From NCBI RefSeq assembly GCF_006539945.1, contig NZ_BJNZ01000003.1:1-64000 (forward strand): a stretch of DNA of 64,000 nucleotides, written 5' to 3'. The stretch is from Cellulosimicrobium cellulans. Lineage in GTDB: Bacteria > Actinomycetota > Actinomycetes > Actinomycetales > Cellulomonadaceae. The notes beneath the pieces are model-generated. The model had not been told where the DNA came from and made no database searches. It saw only the letters and a list, made by a program, of their open reading frames with translations. Numbering within the stretch: position 1 is the first letter of the stretch; every line of letters starts with the position of its first letter. The position numbers and the translations under genes are program-made. Below are positions 44,830 through 54,802 of the stretch, piece after piece.

Positions 44830-45947
44830 TGGCCAGCGGTTTCGCCCAGTGGGGCAACGACCTGTACACGGGTCGCCGGTCCTACGCCATCGTCGCGAAG
44901 CGACGTGGCTACTTCCTGGTGGCGATCGTCCTCGTCGTCCTGTCCCTCGGGGTCATCGGCATCCGCATGGCGGGTGACGGGCTCAACCTCGGGATCGAGT
45001 TCCGTGGTGGGTCCGAGTTCACGGTCTCCGGCGTGTCGGACACGTCGCAGCAGCCGGCGCTCGACGCCGTCGCAGCGGTCGCGCCCGAGGAGGTGCCGCG
45101 CGTCACATCGGTGGGCTCGAGCACGGTCCGGGTCCAGACCGCCCAGCTCAGCAACGAGCAGGTCGAGCAGGTCGCCACCGAGCTCGCTGACGCCTACGGC
45201 GTGGCGACGGGCGAGGTGACGAGCTCCTACATCGGCCCGACCTGGGGCAAGGACGTCTCGCAGAAGGCCGTCGTCGGTCTCGTCGTCTTCCTGCTCCTCG
45301 TCAGCCTGGTCATGACGATCTACTTCCGGAACTGGCGCATGGCGCTCGCCGCGGTCATCGCGCTGTTCCACGACCTGGTCGTCACGGTCGGCATCTACGC
45401 ACTCATCGGGTGGGAGATCACCCCGGCGACGGTGATCGGGCTCCTCACGATCCTCGCGTACTCGATCTACGACACGGTCGTGGTGTTCGACAAGGTGCGC
45501 GAGAACACCGCGGGCGTCCTCGACCAGACGCGCAGCACGTACGCCGAGCGGGCGAACCTCGCGATCAACCAGACGCTCGTGCGCTCGATCAACACCTCGA
45601 TCGTCGCGCTGCTCCCGGTCGCGGGCATCCTCTTCATCGGTGCGTTCCTCCTCGGTGCCGGCACGCTGCGCGACATCGCGCTCGCGCTGTTCGTCGGCAT
45701 GGCCGTGGGCGCGTACTCGTCGGTCTACCTCGCGACCCCCCTCGAGGTCGCCCTGCGCGAGCGCGAGAAGCCGATCCGGGACCACACGGCGAAGGTGCTC
45801 GCGCTGCGTGCCGAGCGTGTCGAGTCGGCGGGCGACGACGAGGACGCCGCGCTCGCGGCAGCGGGTGTGGGGTCGGGTCACCGCCAGCTCCAGCCGGGCG
45901 AGCACCTCGGCAACAAGGCGCAGCCGCGCCGCCGTCGTCCCCGATGA
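44829..45947 (+). CDS. secF: Protein translocase subunit SecF
   Basis: A 372-residue membrane protein with six helices. [15 protein letters not shown] is the conserved post-helix-1 motif, and helices 2-6 run from [19 protein letters not shown] through [16 protein letters not shown] and [30 protein letters not shown]. It pairs with SecD. The ATG overlaps the secD stop (TGATG) and its stop overlaps the apt start. The C-terminal 60 residues are basic and variable. Confidence 0.95.
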   Translation: MASGFAQWGNDLYTGRRSYAIVAKRRGYFLVAIVLVVLSLGVIGIRMAGDGLNLGIEFRGGSEFTVSGVSDTSQQPALDAVAAVAPEEVPRVTSVGSSTVRVQTAQLSNEQVEQVATELADAYGVATGEVTSSYIGPTWGKDVSQKAVVGLVVFLLLVSLVMTIYFRNWRMALAAVIALFHDLVVTVGIYALIGWEITPATVIGLLTILAYSIYDTVVVFDKVRENTAGVLDQTRSTYAERANLAINQTLVRSINTSIVALLPVAGILFIGAFLLGAGTLRDIALALFVGMAVGAYSSVYLATPLEVALREREKPIRDHTAKVLALRAERVESAGDDEDAALAAAGVGSGHRQLQPGEHLGNKAQPRRRRPR

Positions 45948-46546
45948 CGGACCAGCACCACACGACCGGCGAGGTGGACGGCCTGCGGGCCGTCGGCCTC
46001 GCCGGTCTCGGCGCGCAGCGAGCGTCCCGCGTGCTCGAGCTCGTCCGCGCCGTGCACGACTACCCCGGGCCCGGCATCACCTTCCGCGACATCACCGGGC
46101 TCCTCGCCGACGGCGAGGCCTTCGGTCACGTCGTCGATGCGCTCGGGGACGTGGCGCGCGCGGCGGGCGGCGTCGACCTCGTCGCGGGCATGGAGGCGCG
46201 GGGCTTCGTGATCGGCGCCCCGCTGGCGACGCAGCTGGGCGTCGGCTTCGTACCGCTGCGCAAGGCGGGCAAGCTGCCGCCGCCCACCGACGCCGTGACG
46301 TACGACCTCGAGTACGGCACCGCGACGATCGAGCTGCGCGCGGGAACACTGCCGACCGGTGCGCGTGTTCTCGTGGTGGACGACGTGCTCGCGACCGGGG
46401 GCACGGCGGCCGCAGGCGCCGAGCTCGTCGAGCGTGGGGGAGGCGTCGTCGTCGGCCTCGCGTTCCTCATGGAGCTCGAGGGCCTGGGCGGCCGCGAGCG
46501 GCTCGCGGGCCGCGACGTGACCACACTGGTCCACGTCGAGTCGTAG
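45944..46546 (+). CDS. apt: Adenine phosphoribosyltransferase
   Basis: A 200-residue type I phosphoribosyltransferase. [22 protein letters not shown] is the family opening, [21 protein letters not shown] a substrate-binding block and [20 protein letters not shown] the PRPP loop. It salvages adenine to AMP. The first 25 residues are an extension relative to E. coli Apt. The start overlaps the secF stop; rel follows after 74 bp, an order conserved in actinobacteria. Confidence 0.94.
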   Translation: MTDQHHTTGEVDGLRAVGLAGLGAQRASRVLELVRAVHDYPGPGITFRDITGLLADGEAFGHVVDALGDVARAAGGVDLVAGMEARGFVIGAPLATQLGVGFVPLRKAGKLPPPTDAVTYDLEYGTATIELRAGTLPTGARVLVVDDVLATGGTAAAGAELVERGGGVVVGLAFLMELEGLGGRERLAGRDVTTLVHVES

Positions 46547-46620
46547 GATTGCCACTCCGGTCGTCTCGGCTGGTCGTCGACACGGTGTCGGCGATCGCCG
46601 GCCTGCGGAAGGAGGCGCGC

Positions 46621-48966
46621 ATGAGCGAGAACACCAGGACGTCGCGCGCCCCGGAGAAGGCGGGCGCGCAGCCGACCCCGGGGCAGGGCGGTTCCGGCGG
46701 CCGCGGGGTGCGGTCGCGCCTCGTACGCTTCGGGGCCCGGCCGAACGCCGGCAGCCCGGCGCTCGAGCCCGTGCTCCAGGCCGTGCGCACCAACCACCCC
46801 CGTACCGACCTCACCGTCATCGAGCGCGCCTACGAGACCGCGGAGCGTGCGCACCGGGGGCAGCTGCGCAAGAGCGGCGACCCGTACATCACGCACCCCG
46901 TCGCCGTCGCGACGATCCTCGCCGAGCTCGGCTTCGACGGGTCGACCCTCGCCGCCGCGCTGCTGCACGACACGGTGGAGGACACCGACTACTCCCTCGC
47001 GCAGCTCACCGAGGAGTACGGCGAGGAGATCGCCATGCTCGTCGACGGCGTGACCAAGCTCGACAAGGTGACGTACGGGGACGCTGCGCAGGCCGAGACG
47101 GTGCGCAAGATGGTCGTCGCGATGGCGCGCGACATCCGCGTGCTCGTCATCAAGCTCGCCGACCGGCTGCACAACGCGCGCACCTGGAAGTACGTGTCGT
47201 CGTCGTCGGCGGGCCGCAAGGCGCGCGAGACGCTCGAGATCTACGCGCCGCTCGCGCACCGCCTCGGCATGAACACGATCAAGTGGGAGCTCGAGGACCT
47301 CTCGTTCCAGGCTCTGTACCCCAAGGTCTACGACGAGATCGTGCACCTCGTGGCCGAGCGGGCACCCGCGCGCGAGGAGTACCTGGCGGTCGTGCGCGAG
47401 CAGGTCACGGCCGACCTGCGCAGCGCGAAGATCAAGGCGACCGTCACCGGGCGGCCCAAGCACTACTACTCGATCTACCAGAAGATGATCGTGCGCGGTC
47501 ACGACTTCGCGGAGATCTACGACCTCGTCGGTGCACGCGTCCTGGTGGACAGCGTCCGGGACTGCTACGCGGCGCTCGGCGCGCTGCACGCGCGGTGGAA
47601 CCCCGTGCCCGGGCGGTTCAAGGACTACATCGCGATGCCGAAGTTCAACATGTACCAGTCGCTGCACACGACGGTCATCGGGCCCGGCGGCAAGCCCGTC
47701 GAGATCCAGATCCGCACGCACGAGATGCACCGGCGCGCGGAGTACGGCGTCGCGGCGCACTGGAAGTACAAGGAGACCGCGAAGTCGGGCGGGAAGACCG
47801 CGAAGGACGACACCGCGGCGAACGACATGCGCTGGCTGCGCCAGCTCGTCGACTGGCAGCGCGAGACGGCGGACCCCGCGGAGTTCCTCGACTCGCTGCG
47901 TTTCGAGATCGGCGGCGCGGAGGTCTACGTCTTCACGCCCAAGGGCGACGTCATGGCCCTGCCCGCGGGCTCGACCCCGGTCGACTTCGCCTACGCCGTG
48001 CACACCGAGGTCGGCCACCGGACCATGGGCGCGCGCGTCAACGGGCGCCTCGTGCCGCTCGACTCGACGTTGGAGAACGGCGACTCGGTGGACGTCCTGA
48101 CCTCGAAGTCCGAGAACGCGGGACCGAGCCGGGACTGGCTGGCGTTCGTCAAGAGCCCTCGTGCGCGCAACAAGATCCGGCAGTGGTTCTCCAAGGAGCG
48201 CCGCGAGGAGGCCGTCGAGCACGGCAAGGACGCGATCGCGAAGGCGATGCGCAAGCAGAACCTGCCGATCCAGCGCCTCCTGTCGCACGAGTCGCTCGTC
48301 GCGCTCGCCAACGAGCTCCGCTTCGCCGACGTCACGGCGCTGTACGCGGCGATCGGCGAGGGCCAGGTGTCGGCGGCGAACGTCGTCTCCAAGCTCGTCC
48401 AGGCGATGGGCGGCGAGGAGGGCACGGTCGAGGACGTCGCGGAGACCGCGCGCCCCGGGCACACCGCGCGCCGCGTGCGCACGGGCGACCCCGGCGTCAT
48501 GGTCAAGGGCGTCGACGACATCTGGGTCAAGCTCGCCAAGTGCTGCACCCCCGTCCCCGGCGACGAGATCATCGGCTTCATCACGCGCGGCCAGGGCGTG
48601 AGCGTGCACCGCGCGGACTGCGCGAACGTCGTCGGGCTGCGCAACCAGCCCGAGCGCATCGTCGACGTCTCATGGACCACGGGCAGCAACGCGATGTTCC
48701 TGGTCCAGATCCAGGTCGAGGCGCTCGACCGGGCGCGCCTGCTCTCCGACGTCACGCGGGTCCTGTCGGACAACCACGTGAACATCCTCTCGGCCACCGT
48801 GTCGACGTCCAACGACCGCGTCGCGATGTCCCGCTTCGTCTTCGAGATGGCGGAGCCGGCGCACCTCGCGCAGGTGCTCAGCGCGGTCCGCAAGGTCGAC
48901 GGCGTGTTCGACGTCTACCGCATCACGGGGACGAAGGCCGCCGAGGCGACGCAGCTCCCGGCCTGA
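46621..48966 (+). CDS. rel: Bifunctional (p)ppGpp synthetase/hydrolase
   Basis: A 781-residue RelA/SpoT-family enzyme. Domains in order: HD hydrolase (HDTVED at residues 116-121), nucleotidyltransferase synthetase ([55 protein letters not shown]), TGS ([32 protein letters not shown]), a helical zinc-finger-like region with [11 protein letters not shown], and a C-terminal ACT domain. It makes and degrades ppGpp in the stringent response. The ATG follows GGAAGGAGG. The open frame continues upstream through apt, but only from 46621 is it protein-like. Confidence 0.96.
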   Translation: MSENTRTSRAPEKAGAQPTPGQGGSGGRGVRSRLVRFGARPNAGSPALEPVLQAVRTNHPRTDLTVIERAYETAERAHRGQLRKSGDPYITHPVAVATILAELGFDGSTLAAALLHDTVEDTDYSLAQLTEEYGEEIAMLVDGVTKLDKVTYGDAAQAETVRKMVVAMARDIRVLVIKLADRLHNARTWKYVSSSSAGRKARETLEIYAPLAHRLGMNTIKWELEDLSFQALYPKVYDEIVHLVAERAPAREEYLAVVREQVTADLRSAKIKATVTGRPKHYYSIYQKMIVRGHDFAEIYDLVGARVLVDSVRDCYAALGALHARWNPVPGRFKDYIAMPKFNMYQSLHTTVIGPGGKPVEIQIRTHEMHRRAEYGVAAHWKYKETAKSGGKTAKDDTAANDMRWLRQLVDWQRETADPAEFLDSLRFEIGGAEVYVFTPKGDVMALPAGSTPVDFAYAVHTEVGHRTMGARVNGRLVPLDSTLENGDSVDVLTSKSENAGPSRDWLAFVKSPRARNKIRQWFSKERREEAVEHGKDAIAKAMRKQNLPIQRLLSHESLVALANELRFADVTALYAAIGEGQVSAANVVSKLVQAMGGEEGTVEDVAETARPGHTARRVRTGDPGVMVKGVDDIWVKLAKCCTPVPGDEIIGFITRGQGVSVHRADCANVVGLRNQPERIVDVSWTTGSNAMFLVQIQVEALDRARLLSDVTRVLSDNHVNILSATVSTSNDRVAMSRFVFEMAEPAHLAQVLSAVRKVDGVFDVYRITGTKAAEATQLPA

Positions 48967-49059
48967 CCGCTCGCGCCGTGCGGGCGGGTGGGCGCCGGCG
49001 TCCGCCGCCCCCGGACGTGTCGTCGTGCCGCACGCTGCGGCCGGTGGCAGCATCGGCAC

Positions 49060-50166
49060 ATGGACCTGCCCGTCATGCCTCCCGTGCTGCCCATGCTCGC
49101 GAAGTCCGTGCCCGACGTGCCCGAGCCCGACGCCGTGGACGGCGGGTACGTGTACGAGCCCAAGTGGGACGGGTTCCGCGCGATCGTGTACCGCGACGGC
49201 GACGAGGTGCGCCTCGACAGCCGCAATGCGCGCCCGATGGAGCGCTACTTCCCGGAGGTCGTCGAGGCGGTGCGCGCGGCCCTGCCGCCCCGCTGCGTGG
49301 TCGACGGCGAGATCGTCGTCGCCCGGGACGGGCGCCTCGAGTTCGAGGTGCTGCAGCAGCGCATCCACCCCGCGGCCTCGCGGGTCCGCCTGCTCGCCGA
49401 GCAGACGCCCGCCGCGCTCGTCGTGTTCGACGTGCTCGCGCTCGGCGACGACGACCTCACGGGCGAGCCGCTGGCGCGCCGCCACGAGGTGCTGGACTCG
49501 TTCGGGCTCGACGGCCCCGCCGTGCACGCCACCCCCCGCACCCGCGACGTCGCGGTCGCGCGCGAGTGGTTCGACACCTTCGAGGGTGCGGGGCTGGACG
49601 GCGTCGTCGCGAAGCCGCTCGACGGGACGTACCAGCCGAACAAGCGCGCGATGCTCAAGATCAAGCACGGACGCGAGGCGGACGTCGTGCTCGCGGGCTA
49701 CCGCCTGCACAAGACGTCGACGCCCGCGAAGCCCCTGCTCGGGTCGCTCCTGCTCGGGCTGTACGACGACGGCGGACAGCTCCAGTTCGTGGGCGTCGCC
49801 GCGTCGTTCCCGGCGGCGAGACGCGCGGCGCTCGTGACCGAGCTCGCCCCGCTGGTCGTCGAGCCCGGCACGCCGGAGGCCGACGCGCACCCGTGGTCGG
49901 GCTGGGAGAACCCTGCGGGCGAGCGGATGCCGGGCGCGGTGTCGCGGTGGAGCTCCGGCAAGGACCTGTCGTTCACGCCGCTGCGCGTCGAGCGCGTGCT
50001 CGAGGTGGCGTACGACCACATGGAGGGCGCGCGGTTCCGGCACACGGCGCAGTTCCGGCGCTGGCGCGACGACCGCGACCCGTCGTCGTGCACCTACGAC
50101 CAGCTCGAGGAACCCGTGCGCTACGACCTCACCGACATCCTGCCGGGCGCCCCCGGCGTCGTCTGA
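49060..50166 (+). CDS. ATP-dependent DNA ligase, LigC type
   Basis: A 368-residue ligase. Motif I, with the AMP-accepting lysine at residue 35, is YVYEPKWDGFRAIVY; DSRNARPMERYFPEVVEA is motif Ia/III, VVDGEIVVARDGRLEFEVLQQR motif III/IIIa, LDGVVAKPLDGTYQPNKRAMLKIKHGR motifs IV-V; an OB-fold domain follows. It lacks the polymerase and nuclease domains of LigD. It faces a separate primase-polymerase gene, the layout of mycobacterial Rv3731/Rv3730c. Likely job: sealing gaps in repair together with that enzyme. The ATG at 49060 has no ribosome site; CAGCAT lies 6 nt upstream. Confidence 0.92.
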   Translation: MDLPVMPPVLPMLAKSVPDVPEPDAVDGGYVYEPKWDGFRAIVYRDGDEVRLDSRNARPMERYFPEVVEAVRAALPPRCVVDGEIVVARDGRLEFEVLQQRIHPAASRVRLLAEQTPAALVVFDVLALGDDDLTGEPLARRHEVLDSFGLDGPAVHATPRTRDVAVAREWFDTFEGAGLDGVVAKPLDGTYQPNKRAMLKIKHGREADVVLAGYRLHKTSTPAKPLLGSLLLGLYDDGGQLQFVGVAASFPAARRAALVTELAPLVVEPGTPEADAHPWSGWENPAGERMPGAVSRWSSGKDLSFTPLRVERVLEVAYDHMEGARFRHTAQFRRWRDDRDPSSCTYDQLEEPVRYDLTDILPGAPGVV

Positions 50167-50216
50167 CGTGCGGGCCGTGCCGCCGCCGGGCGTCGGCCGG
50201 GGGACGCGCCCTGCCG

Positions 50217-51293
50217 CTAGGCGCGGGGCCGGTCGCGGTCCTTGCTCGGCTGCACGCGCTTGGGCTCGCCCGGCATCTTCGGGTACTCCGGGGGATAGGG
50301 CAGGTCGCCGAGCCCGTGCTCGGCCTCGTCGCGCCGGGACAGCTCCAGGGCGGGCTCGAGCGACGCCCCCGGGTCGTCACGGTCGGCGCGCAGCGGCGCG
50401 AAGAGGTCGCCGACCTCGGCGAAGCGCGCGGGCATCGACAGCACGTCGAAGTCGTCCGGGTGGACGTCGGCGAGCTCCTCCCAGCGCAGGGGAGCGGACA
50501 CCGTCGCGCGCTGGTTGGAGCGGATCGAGTACGCCGACGCGATGGTGCGGTCGCGCGCCATCTGGTTGTAGTCGACGAAGATCTTGGCGCCGCGCTCCTC
50601 CTTCCACCACTTGGTGGTGACCTGCTCGGGGAGGCGGCGCTCGAGCTCGCGACCGATCGCGATCGTCGCGCGGCGCGCGGCGACGAAGTCCCACTCGGGC
50701 GCGATCGGCACGAAGACGTGGATGCCGCGCCCGCCCGACGTCTTCGGGTACCCGGGGAGGCCCAGCTCGTCGAGCACCCGGCGCAGGTGCGGCGCGACGC
50801 GCACGGCGTCGTCGAAGTCGGTCCCGGGCTGGGGGTCGAGGTCGATGCGGAGCTGGTCCACGGCCTCGACGTCCTCGCCCCGCACGGGCCACGGGTGGAA
50901 CGTCAGGGTCCCCAGGTTCGCGGCCCATGCGACGACGGCGAGCTCGGTCGGGCACACCTCGTCCGCCGTGCGTCCGCTCGGGAACGCGATGCGCGCGGTG
51001 CGCACCCACTCGGGCGCGCCCTTGGGGATGCGCTTCTGGTAGAACGCGTCGCCGGTGTTGTCGGTGCGGGTGCTCATCCGCGCCCCCTCGAACACGCCCT
51101 TGGGCCAGCGTTCGAGCGTGGTCGGTCGGTCGAGCAGGGCGCCGAGGATCCCGTCCCCGACGCTGAGGAAGTACTGCACGACGTCGAGCTTGGTCACCCC
51201 GCGTGCCGGGAAGACGACGCGGTCCGGGCTCGTGACGCGCACGGTCCGGCCACGGACGTCGAGCTCCACGGGAGGTGTCGTGGCTGCGGCCAT
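50217..51293 (-). CDS. LigD-polymerase-type primase-polymerase (PolDom)
   Basis: A 358-residue archaeo-eukaryotic primase-family enzyme. PDRVVFPARGVTKLDVVQYFLSVG is the PolDom opening; LRIDLDPQPGTDF holds the metal-binding DxD; PKTSGGRGIHVFVPI and RATIAIGRELERRLPEQVTTKW carry the further catalytic His/Asp region; VDYNQMARDRTIASAYSIRSNQRATVSAPL is a conserved nucleotide-binding block. It is stand-alone, like mycobacterial Prim-PolC (Rv3730c). It should fill short gaps with ribonucleotides before ligation. The ATG at 51293 is preferred over 51320. Confidence 0.92.
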   Translation of the reverse strand: MAAATTPPVELDVRGRTVRVTSPDRVVFPARGVTKLDVVQYFLSVGDGILGALLDRPTTLERWPKGVFEGARMSTRTDNTGDAFYQKRIPKGAPEWVRTARIAFPSGRTADEVCPTELAVVAWAANLGTLTFHPWPVRGEDVEAVDQLRIDLDPQPGTDFDDAVRVAPHLRRVLDELGLPGYPKTSGGRGIHVFVPIAPEWDFVAARRATIAIGRELERRLPEQVTTKWWKEERGAKIFVDYNQMARDRTIASAYSIRSNQRATVSAPLRWEELADVHPDDFDVLSMPARFAEVGDLFAPLRADRDDPGASLEPALELSRRDEAEHGLGDLPYPPEYPKMPGEPKRVQPSKDRDRPRA

Positions 51294-51303
51294 GCCGACC
51301 AAC

Positions 51304-51954
51304 CTAGACCGGGTCGTCATCCCCGGCGAGCAGGAGGGCGAGGGCGCGCCGCGCCCGCGGCCGCTCGGCCCACCGGTGGCGTAGCTCGAGCGACCGGGCC
51401 GCGAGCCGGGGATCGAGCCCGCACACGTCGCGCAGCCGGCGGAGGATGCTCAGCGCCTCGTCGGGCTCGCACCGCGTCGCGACGTCGAGGGAGGTCCGCA
51501 CGACCGATGTCACCAGCACCCCCGCGACCAGGGTGCGGTCGTCGCGCAGCACGTGCGACTGGCGCGGCGCCCGGCCCGCGAGCGGTGCGGGACGGTGCCG
51601 GCCCGGCGGGTACACGACGTCGAGCGCGCGCGGCGCCGGTGAGCCGCACAGCACCCAGGCCGCAGCGCTCCCGGCGAGGACCGTTCCCTCCGGGACGAGG
51701 TCGCGGACGGCGAGCGCACGGAGGGTCGGCGTGTCCGGGACGAGCGCGGGCGCGGCGACGTCGCCCCAGAGGCGGCGGAGCGCCCCCGACCGCACGAGGT
51801 CCTGGAAGGCGGCGTGCCCACCGACGTCCGCCGGCACGACGAGAAGTCCCACGTCCGTGGCGAGGGGCGCGAGGAGCGGTGTCAGGTCCGCGGCGGGCCC
51901 GGGTGCGGGCGACGCGGTGCGAGGGGCGGGCAGCATGCGCACACCGTGCCCCAT
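51304..51954 (-). CDS. AbiEi-like protein of unknown function
   Basis: A 216-residue protein. The stretch FQDLVRSGALRRLWGDVAAPALVPDTPTLRALAVRDLVPEGTVLAGSAAAWVLCG, then LVTSVVRTSLDVATRCEPDEALSILRRL, follows the pattern of actinobacterial AbiEi-type putative antitoxin/regulator proteins, but the N-terminal winged helix is poorly defined. No AbiEii-type nucleotidyltransferase toxin is adjacent. It ends 10 bp before the primase-polymerase start on the same strand, so the two may be cotranscribed. An ATG at 51936 is another possible start. Confidence 0.6.
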   Translation of the reverse strand: MGHGVRMLPAPRTASPAPGPAADLTPLLAPLATDVGLLVVPADVGGHAAFQDLVRSGALRRLWGDVAAPALVPDTPTLRALAVRDLVPEGTVLAGSAAAWVLCGSPAPRALDVVYPPGRHRPAPLAGRAPRQSHVLRDDRTLVAGVLVTSVVRTSLDVATRCEPDEALSILRRLRDVCGLDPRLAARSLELRHRWAERPRARRALALLLAGDDDPV

Positions 51955-51972
51955 GGGCCCGGGCGCGCGGAA

Positions 51973-52032
51973 GGGCCGGCGCTCGCCTGTGGACGAGTGC
52001 CGGCCCTCCCGGCCCTCAGCAGATGCTGAGGG
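51973..52032 (-). terminator. Tandem hairpins after the DUF349 gene
   Basis: Two stem-loops lie downstream of the minus-strand DUF349 gene: an 8 bp perfect stem with 4 nt loop (52013-52020 / 52025-52032), 10 bp after the stop, and a 13 bp stem with one mismatch and an 8 nt loop (51973-51985 / 51994-52006). Together they probably end the cyclophilin-DUF349 transcript. Confidence 0.7.
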
Positions 52033-52041
52033 ACGGCGGCG

Positions 52042-53976
52042 TCAGCCGCGCGAGTCCTCCGCCGCCCGCACGACCTGCTCGAGCCAGGCACGACGCGCGG
52101 TCAGCGCGGTCTCGAGGTCCTTGACCGCGCGCGTGTCGCCGCGGCCCTGTGCGGCCGCGAGGTCCGCCTCGAGCCCTTCGATCGCGGACTCGAGCTGCGC
52201 CGCGGCGCCCTCGGCGCGCGCCCGCGTCTCGGGGTTGGTCCGCGTCCACTGCGCCTGCTCGGCGTCGCGGACGGCGTTCTCGACGGCGCGCAGGCGGCCC
52301 TCGACGCGCTGCAGGTCGCCGCGCGGCACGCGGCCGGCCTGCTCCCAGCGCTCCTGGAGGTCGCGCAGCGCGGCCTTCGCCGCACCGAGGTCCTTGACCG
52401 GGACGAGCTTCTCCGCCTCGGCCAGCAGAGCCTCCTTGACCTCGAGGTTCGCGGCGTACTCGGCGTCGGTCGCCGAGTTCACCGCGTCACGGGCCTGGAA
52501 GAACGTGTCCTGCGCGGCGCGGAACCGGGCCCACAGCGCGTCGTCGTCCTTGCGGCTCGCGCGACCGGCGGCCTTCCACCGCGCCATCAGGTCGCGGTAC
52601 GCGCCCGCCGTCGGGCCCCAGTCGGTGCTGGACGACAGCGCCTCGGCCTCGGCGACGAGCTTCTCCTTGGCCGACTTGGCGGAGGCGTTGCGCTGCTCGA
52701 GCTCGGCGAAGTAGTGCCGGCGCTCGCGGTCGAACGCGGTCCGCGCGTGGCTGAAGCGCTTCCAGAGCGCCTCCTCGCTTGCCCGGTCGATGCGCGGTCC
52801 GGAGCGCTGCGCCTCCTTCCAGCGGTCGAGCAGGCCCCGCAGCTCCTCGCCGGCGGGCCGCCACTGCATGCGGCTCGGGTCGGTCGCGGCGATCTTCTCG
52901 GCCGCCTCGATGATCTCGGTCCGGGCCTCGAGGGCGGCCGCCTTGGCGGCGGCGCGCTCCGCCTCGAGCTGGCCGCGGCGCTCGGCCGCGGCACCGCGCA
53001 GCGACTCGACCTGCGCGCGCAGGCCGTCGAGGTCGCCGACCGCGGACGGCTCGGCGGTCTCCTCGGTGAGACGGGCGATCGTCTGGTCGATCTCCTTGAC
53101 CGACAGGTCGGTGCTCGTCAGGCGGGCCTCGAAGAGCGCGACCTTCGCTTGGAGGTCGAGGTAGCGCCGTACGTACAGCGCGAGCGCCTCCTCGGCGTCG
53201 ACACCGGGGAACTGACCCACGGAGCGCTCGCCCGCGCTCTCACGGACGTAGACGGTGCCGTCCTCGTCGACGCGGCCGAACTCGGCCGCGGCCTTCGCGG
53301 CCGCCGAGTCGTCGGCGAGCGCCGGGACCGCAGGCACCTCGGGCACGGCCGCCGGAGCGGTCGGGGCGCCTGCTCCCGCCGGGGCGGGCTTGCGCGGCGG
53401 GTGGGGCACGGCAGACGGCTTGGGGCGGGGGCCCGGTCGCGGGGCGGCGGGCTTGGCCGCAGCCGGCGCCGCGGCCCCAGACGCGGTCTCGGCCTCGGCA
53501 CCGGCGTCGACGGCGGGTGCCGGGTCCTCGGCCGCGGAGGTCTCGGCGTCCTGCGCGTCGATGGGCTCGGCCTCCACGACGGGCGCGTCGGTGGGCTCGG
53601 GCTCGACGGCGGGCTCGCTCACGGGTTCGGCGACAGCCGGAGCCGTCTCCTCGGCGCTCTGCGCGGGGTCCGGCGTGTCCGCTGCCGCCTCGTCTGCTGC
53701 CGTTCCGTCCGAGGCGGCGTCGGGCTGCTGCTCGGCAGCGGGCTCCTCGGCAGCGGGCTCCTCGGCAGCGGGCTCCTCGGCAGCGGGCTCCTCGGCAGCG
53801 GGGGACGGGGTCTCGGACGTCGAGACCTCGGTCGCGTCGTCGGCCTGGGAGGCAGCGTCGGTGGCGGCGGGGGAGTCCGTCGGCTCCACGTCTGTCGCGT
53901 CGACCCGTCCGGTCTCGCTCGCCTCCGCGGGCTCCGGTGCCGGCGTGCTCGCCTGGTCCTGGGCGGGATCGCTCAC
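52042..53976 (-). CDS. DUF349-domain protein with acidic repeat N-terminus
   Basis: A 644-residue protein. Residues 1-190 are disordered and Ala/Pro/Glu/Thr-rich, with near-perfect PAAEE repeats around residues 59-82. The C-terminal 400 residues are DUF349 repeats, helical bundles with conserved tryptophans (WKEAQRSGPRIDRASEEALWKRFSHARTAFDRER; WKAAGRASRKDDDALWARFRAAQDTFF; LQERWEQAGRVPRGD). Function is not established; a role in nucleic-acid or ribosome metabolism has been suggested for relatives. The start overlaps the cyclophilin stop (ATGA). Confidence 0.88.
   Translation of the reverse strand: MSDPAQDQASTPAPEPAEASETGRVDATDVEPTDSPAATDAASQADDATEVSTSETPSPAAEEPAAEEPAAEEPAAEEPAAEQQPDAASDGTAADEAAADTPDPAQSAEETAPAVAEPVSEPAVEPEPTDAPVVEAEPIDAQDAETSAAEDPAPAVDAGAEAETASGAAAPAAAKPAAPRPGPRPKPSAVPHPPRKPAPAGAGAPTAPAAVPEVPAVPALADDSAAAKAAAEFGRVDEDGTVYVRESAGERSVGQFPGVDAEEALALYVRRYLDLQAKVALFEARLTSTDLSVKEIDQTIARLTEETAEPSAVGDLDGLRAQVESLRGAAAERRGQLEAERAAAKAAALEARTEIIEAAEKIAATDPSRMQWRPAGEELRGLLDRWKEAQRSGPRIDRASEEALWKRFSHARTAFDRERRHYFAELEQRNASAKSAKEKLVAEAEALSSSTDWGPTAGAYRDLMARWKAAGRASRKDDDALWARFRAAQDTFFQARDAVNSATDAEYAANLEVKEALLAEAEKLVPVKDLGAAKAALRDLQERWEQAGRVPRGDLQRVEGRLRAVENAVRDAEQAQWTRTNPETRARAEGAAAQLESAIEGLEADLAAAQGRGDTRAVKDLETALTARRAWLEQVVRAAEDSRG
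53731..53802. repeat. 15 bp tandem repeat within the DUF349 gene
   Basis: Four exact copies of a 15 bp unit (CTCGGCAGCGGGCTC) plus a partial fifth. On the coding strand they encode the PAAEE repeat. Copy number could vary by slippage without shifting the frame. Confidence 0.9.
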
Positions 53977-54725
53977 TGGGTCTCAACTCCTTCGATGGTG
54001 ACCGGGGTGGCGGGGGACCCGTCGCCGGATCCGTCCTGCGTCCCCGCGTCAGCGACTGCCTGGACGACGTCCAGGCCGGACGTGATGGTGCCGAACACCG
54101 TGTAACCACCCGCCGCGTCGGACGGGATGGTCGAGTCCTCGTAGACGAGGAAGAACTGGGAGCCCATCGACTCGGCGTCCCCACCCTGGCGCGCCATGGC
54201 GACGGTCCCCGCGGGGTACACGTCGTCCGACGGAGGGTTCTCGATGGGGCCGAACGAGTAGCCCGGGTCCCCGGTTCCCGTGCCGGTCGGGTCGCCGCAC
54301 TGGAGCACGTAGATGCCCGACGTGGTGAGGCGGTGGCACGACGTGCCGTCGAAGTACCCGGACTCCGCGAGGGACACGAAGCTCGCGACCGCCTGCGGGG
54401 CCGCGGCGCCGTCGAGCGTGAGCGTGAGGTCGCCGGCGCTCGTGGTGAGCGTCGAGGTCCAGTCGCGCCCCTCGGCGGCGGACGCGGGAGGCAGCGTGTG
54501 CTCGCCGGAGGCTGAGGGCTCTGCGCCGTCGCCGCCCGCGTCGGTGCCCGGCGCCTGGGTGGCGGACAGCGCCCACCACACGGCGACGCCGATCACCACG
54601 AGCGCCGCGACGACGCCGACGATCGACCAGGTCCGCTGGCGTCTCGCGCGGAGCTGGGCCACGTGGCGGTCCCACTTCTCCTCACGACGGCGCGCCTGCT
54701 CGCGCTCGCGACTCTTCGTCGACAC
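53973..54725 (-). CDS. Membrane-anchored cyclophilin-type peptidyl-prolyl isomerase
   Basis: A 250-residue protein. A basic, charged N-terminus is followed by one helix (TWSIVGVVAALVVIGVAVWWALS), then a cyclophilin domain outside the membrane: AVASFVSLAESGYFDGTSCHRLTTSGIYVLQCGDPTGTGTGDPGYSF and MARQGGDAESMGSQFFLVYED, FGTITSGLDVVQAV. It catalyses proline isomerisation, probably in folding of exported proteins. The usual catalytic FHR is CHR. The GTG at 54725 has a strong GAAGGAG site, so the longer frame to 54761 is rejected. Gene order rel-ppi-MBL-hisS matches mycobacteria. Confidence 0.9.
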   Translation of the reverse strand: MSTKSREREQARRREEKWDRHVAQLRARRQRTWSIVGVVAALVVIGVAVWWALSATQAPGTDAGGDGAEPSASGEHTLPPASAAEGRDWTSTLTTSAGDLTLTLDGAAAPQAVASFVSLAESGYFDGTSCHRLTTSGIYVLQCGDPTGTGTGDPGYSFGPIENPPSDDVYPAGTVAMARQGGDAESMGSQFFLVYEDSTIPSDAAGGYTVFGTITSGLDVVQAVADAGTQDGSGDGSPATPVTIEGVETQ

Positions 54726-54796
54726 CCCAGCTCCTTCGTCCGGCGCCGTCGTGGCGCGCACGGTCGACCCCGGTGCGGCCGCGGTCGGTAGGGGAC

Positions 54797-54802
54797 AGTC
54801 TA
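54797..54802 (-). promoter_or_regulatory. Candidate -10 element of the cyclophilin operon
   Basis: TAGACT on the minus strand, 72 bp before the GTG start. No clear -35. The expected leader is about 65 nt. Confidence 0.4.

Noticed and set aside
47283-52124. A 1613-codon open frame on the plus strand
   Set aside because: It is a shifted frame over rel, the ligase and reverse-strand genes, with Arg/Ala/Gly-rich composition and no recognisable domain.
53731-53802. Short tandem repeats as a possible CRISPR array
   Set aside because: The units are contiguous without spacers and lie in frame inside the DUF349 gene. No cas genes are near.
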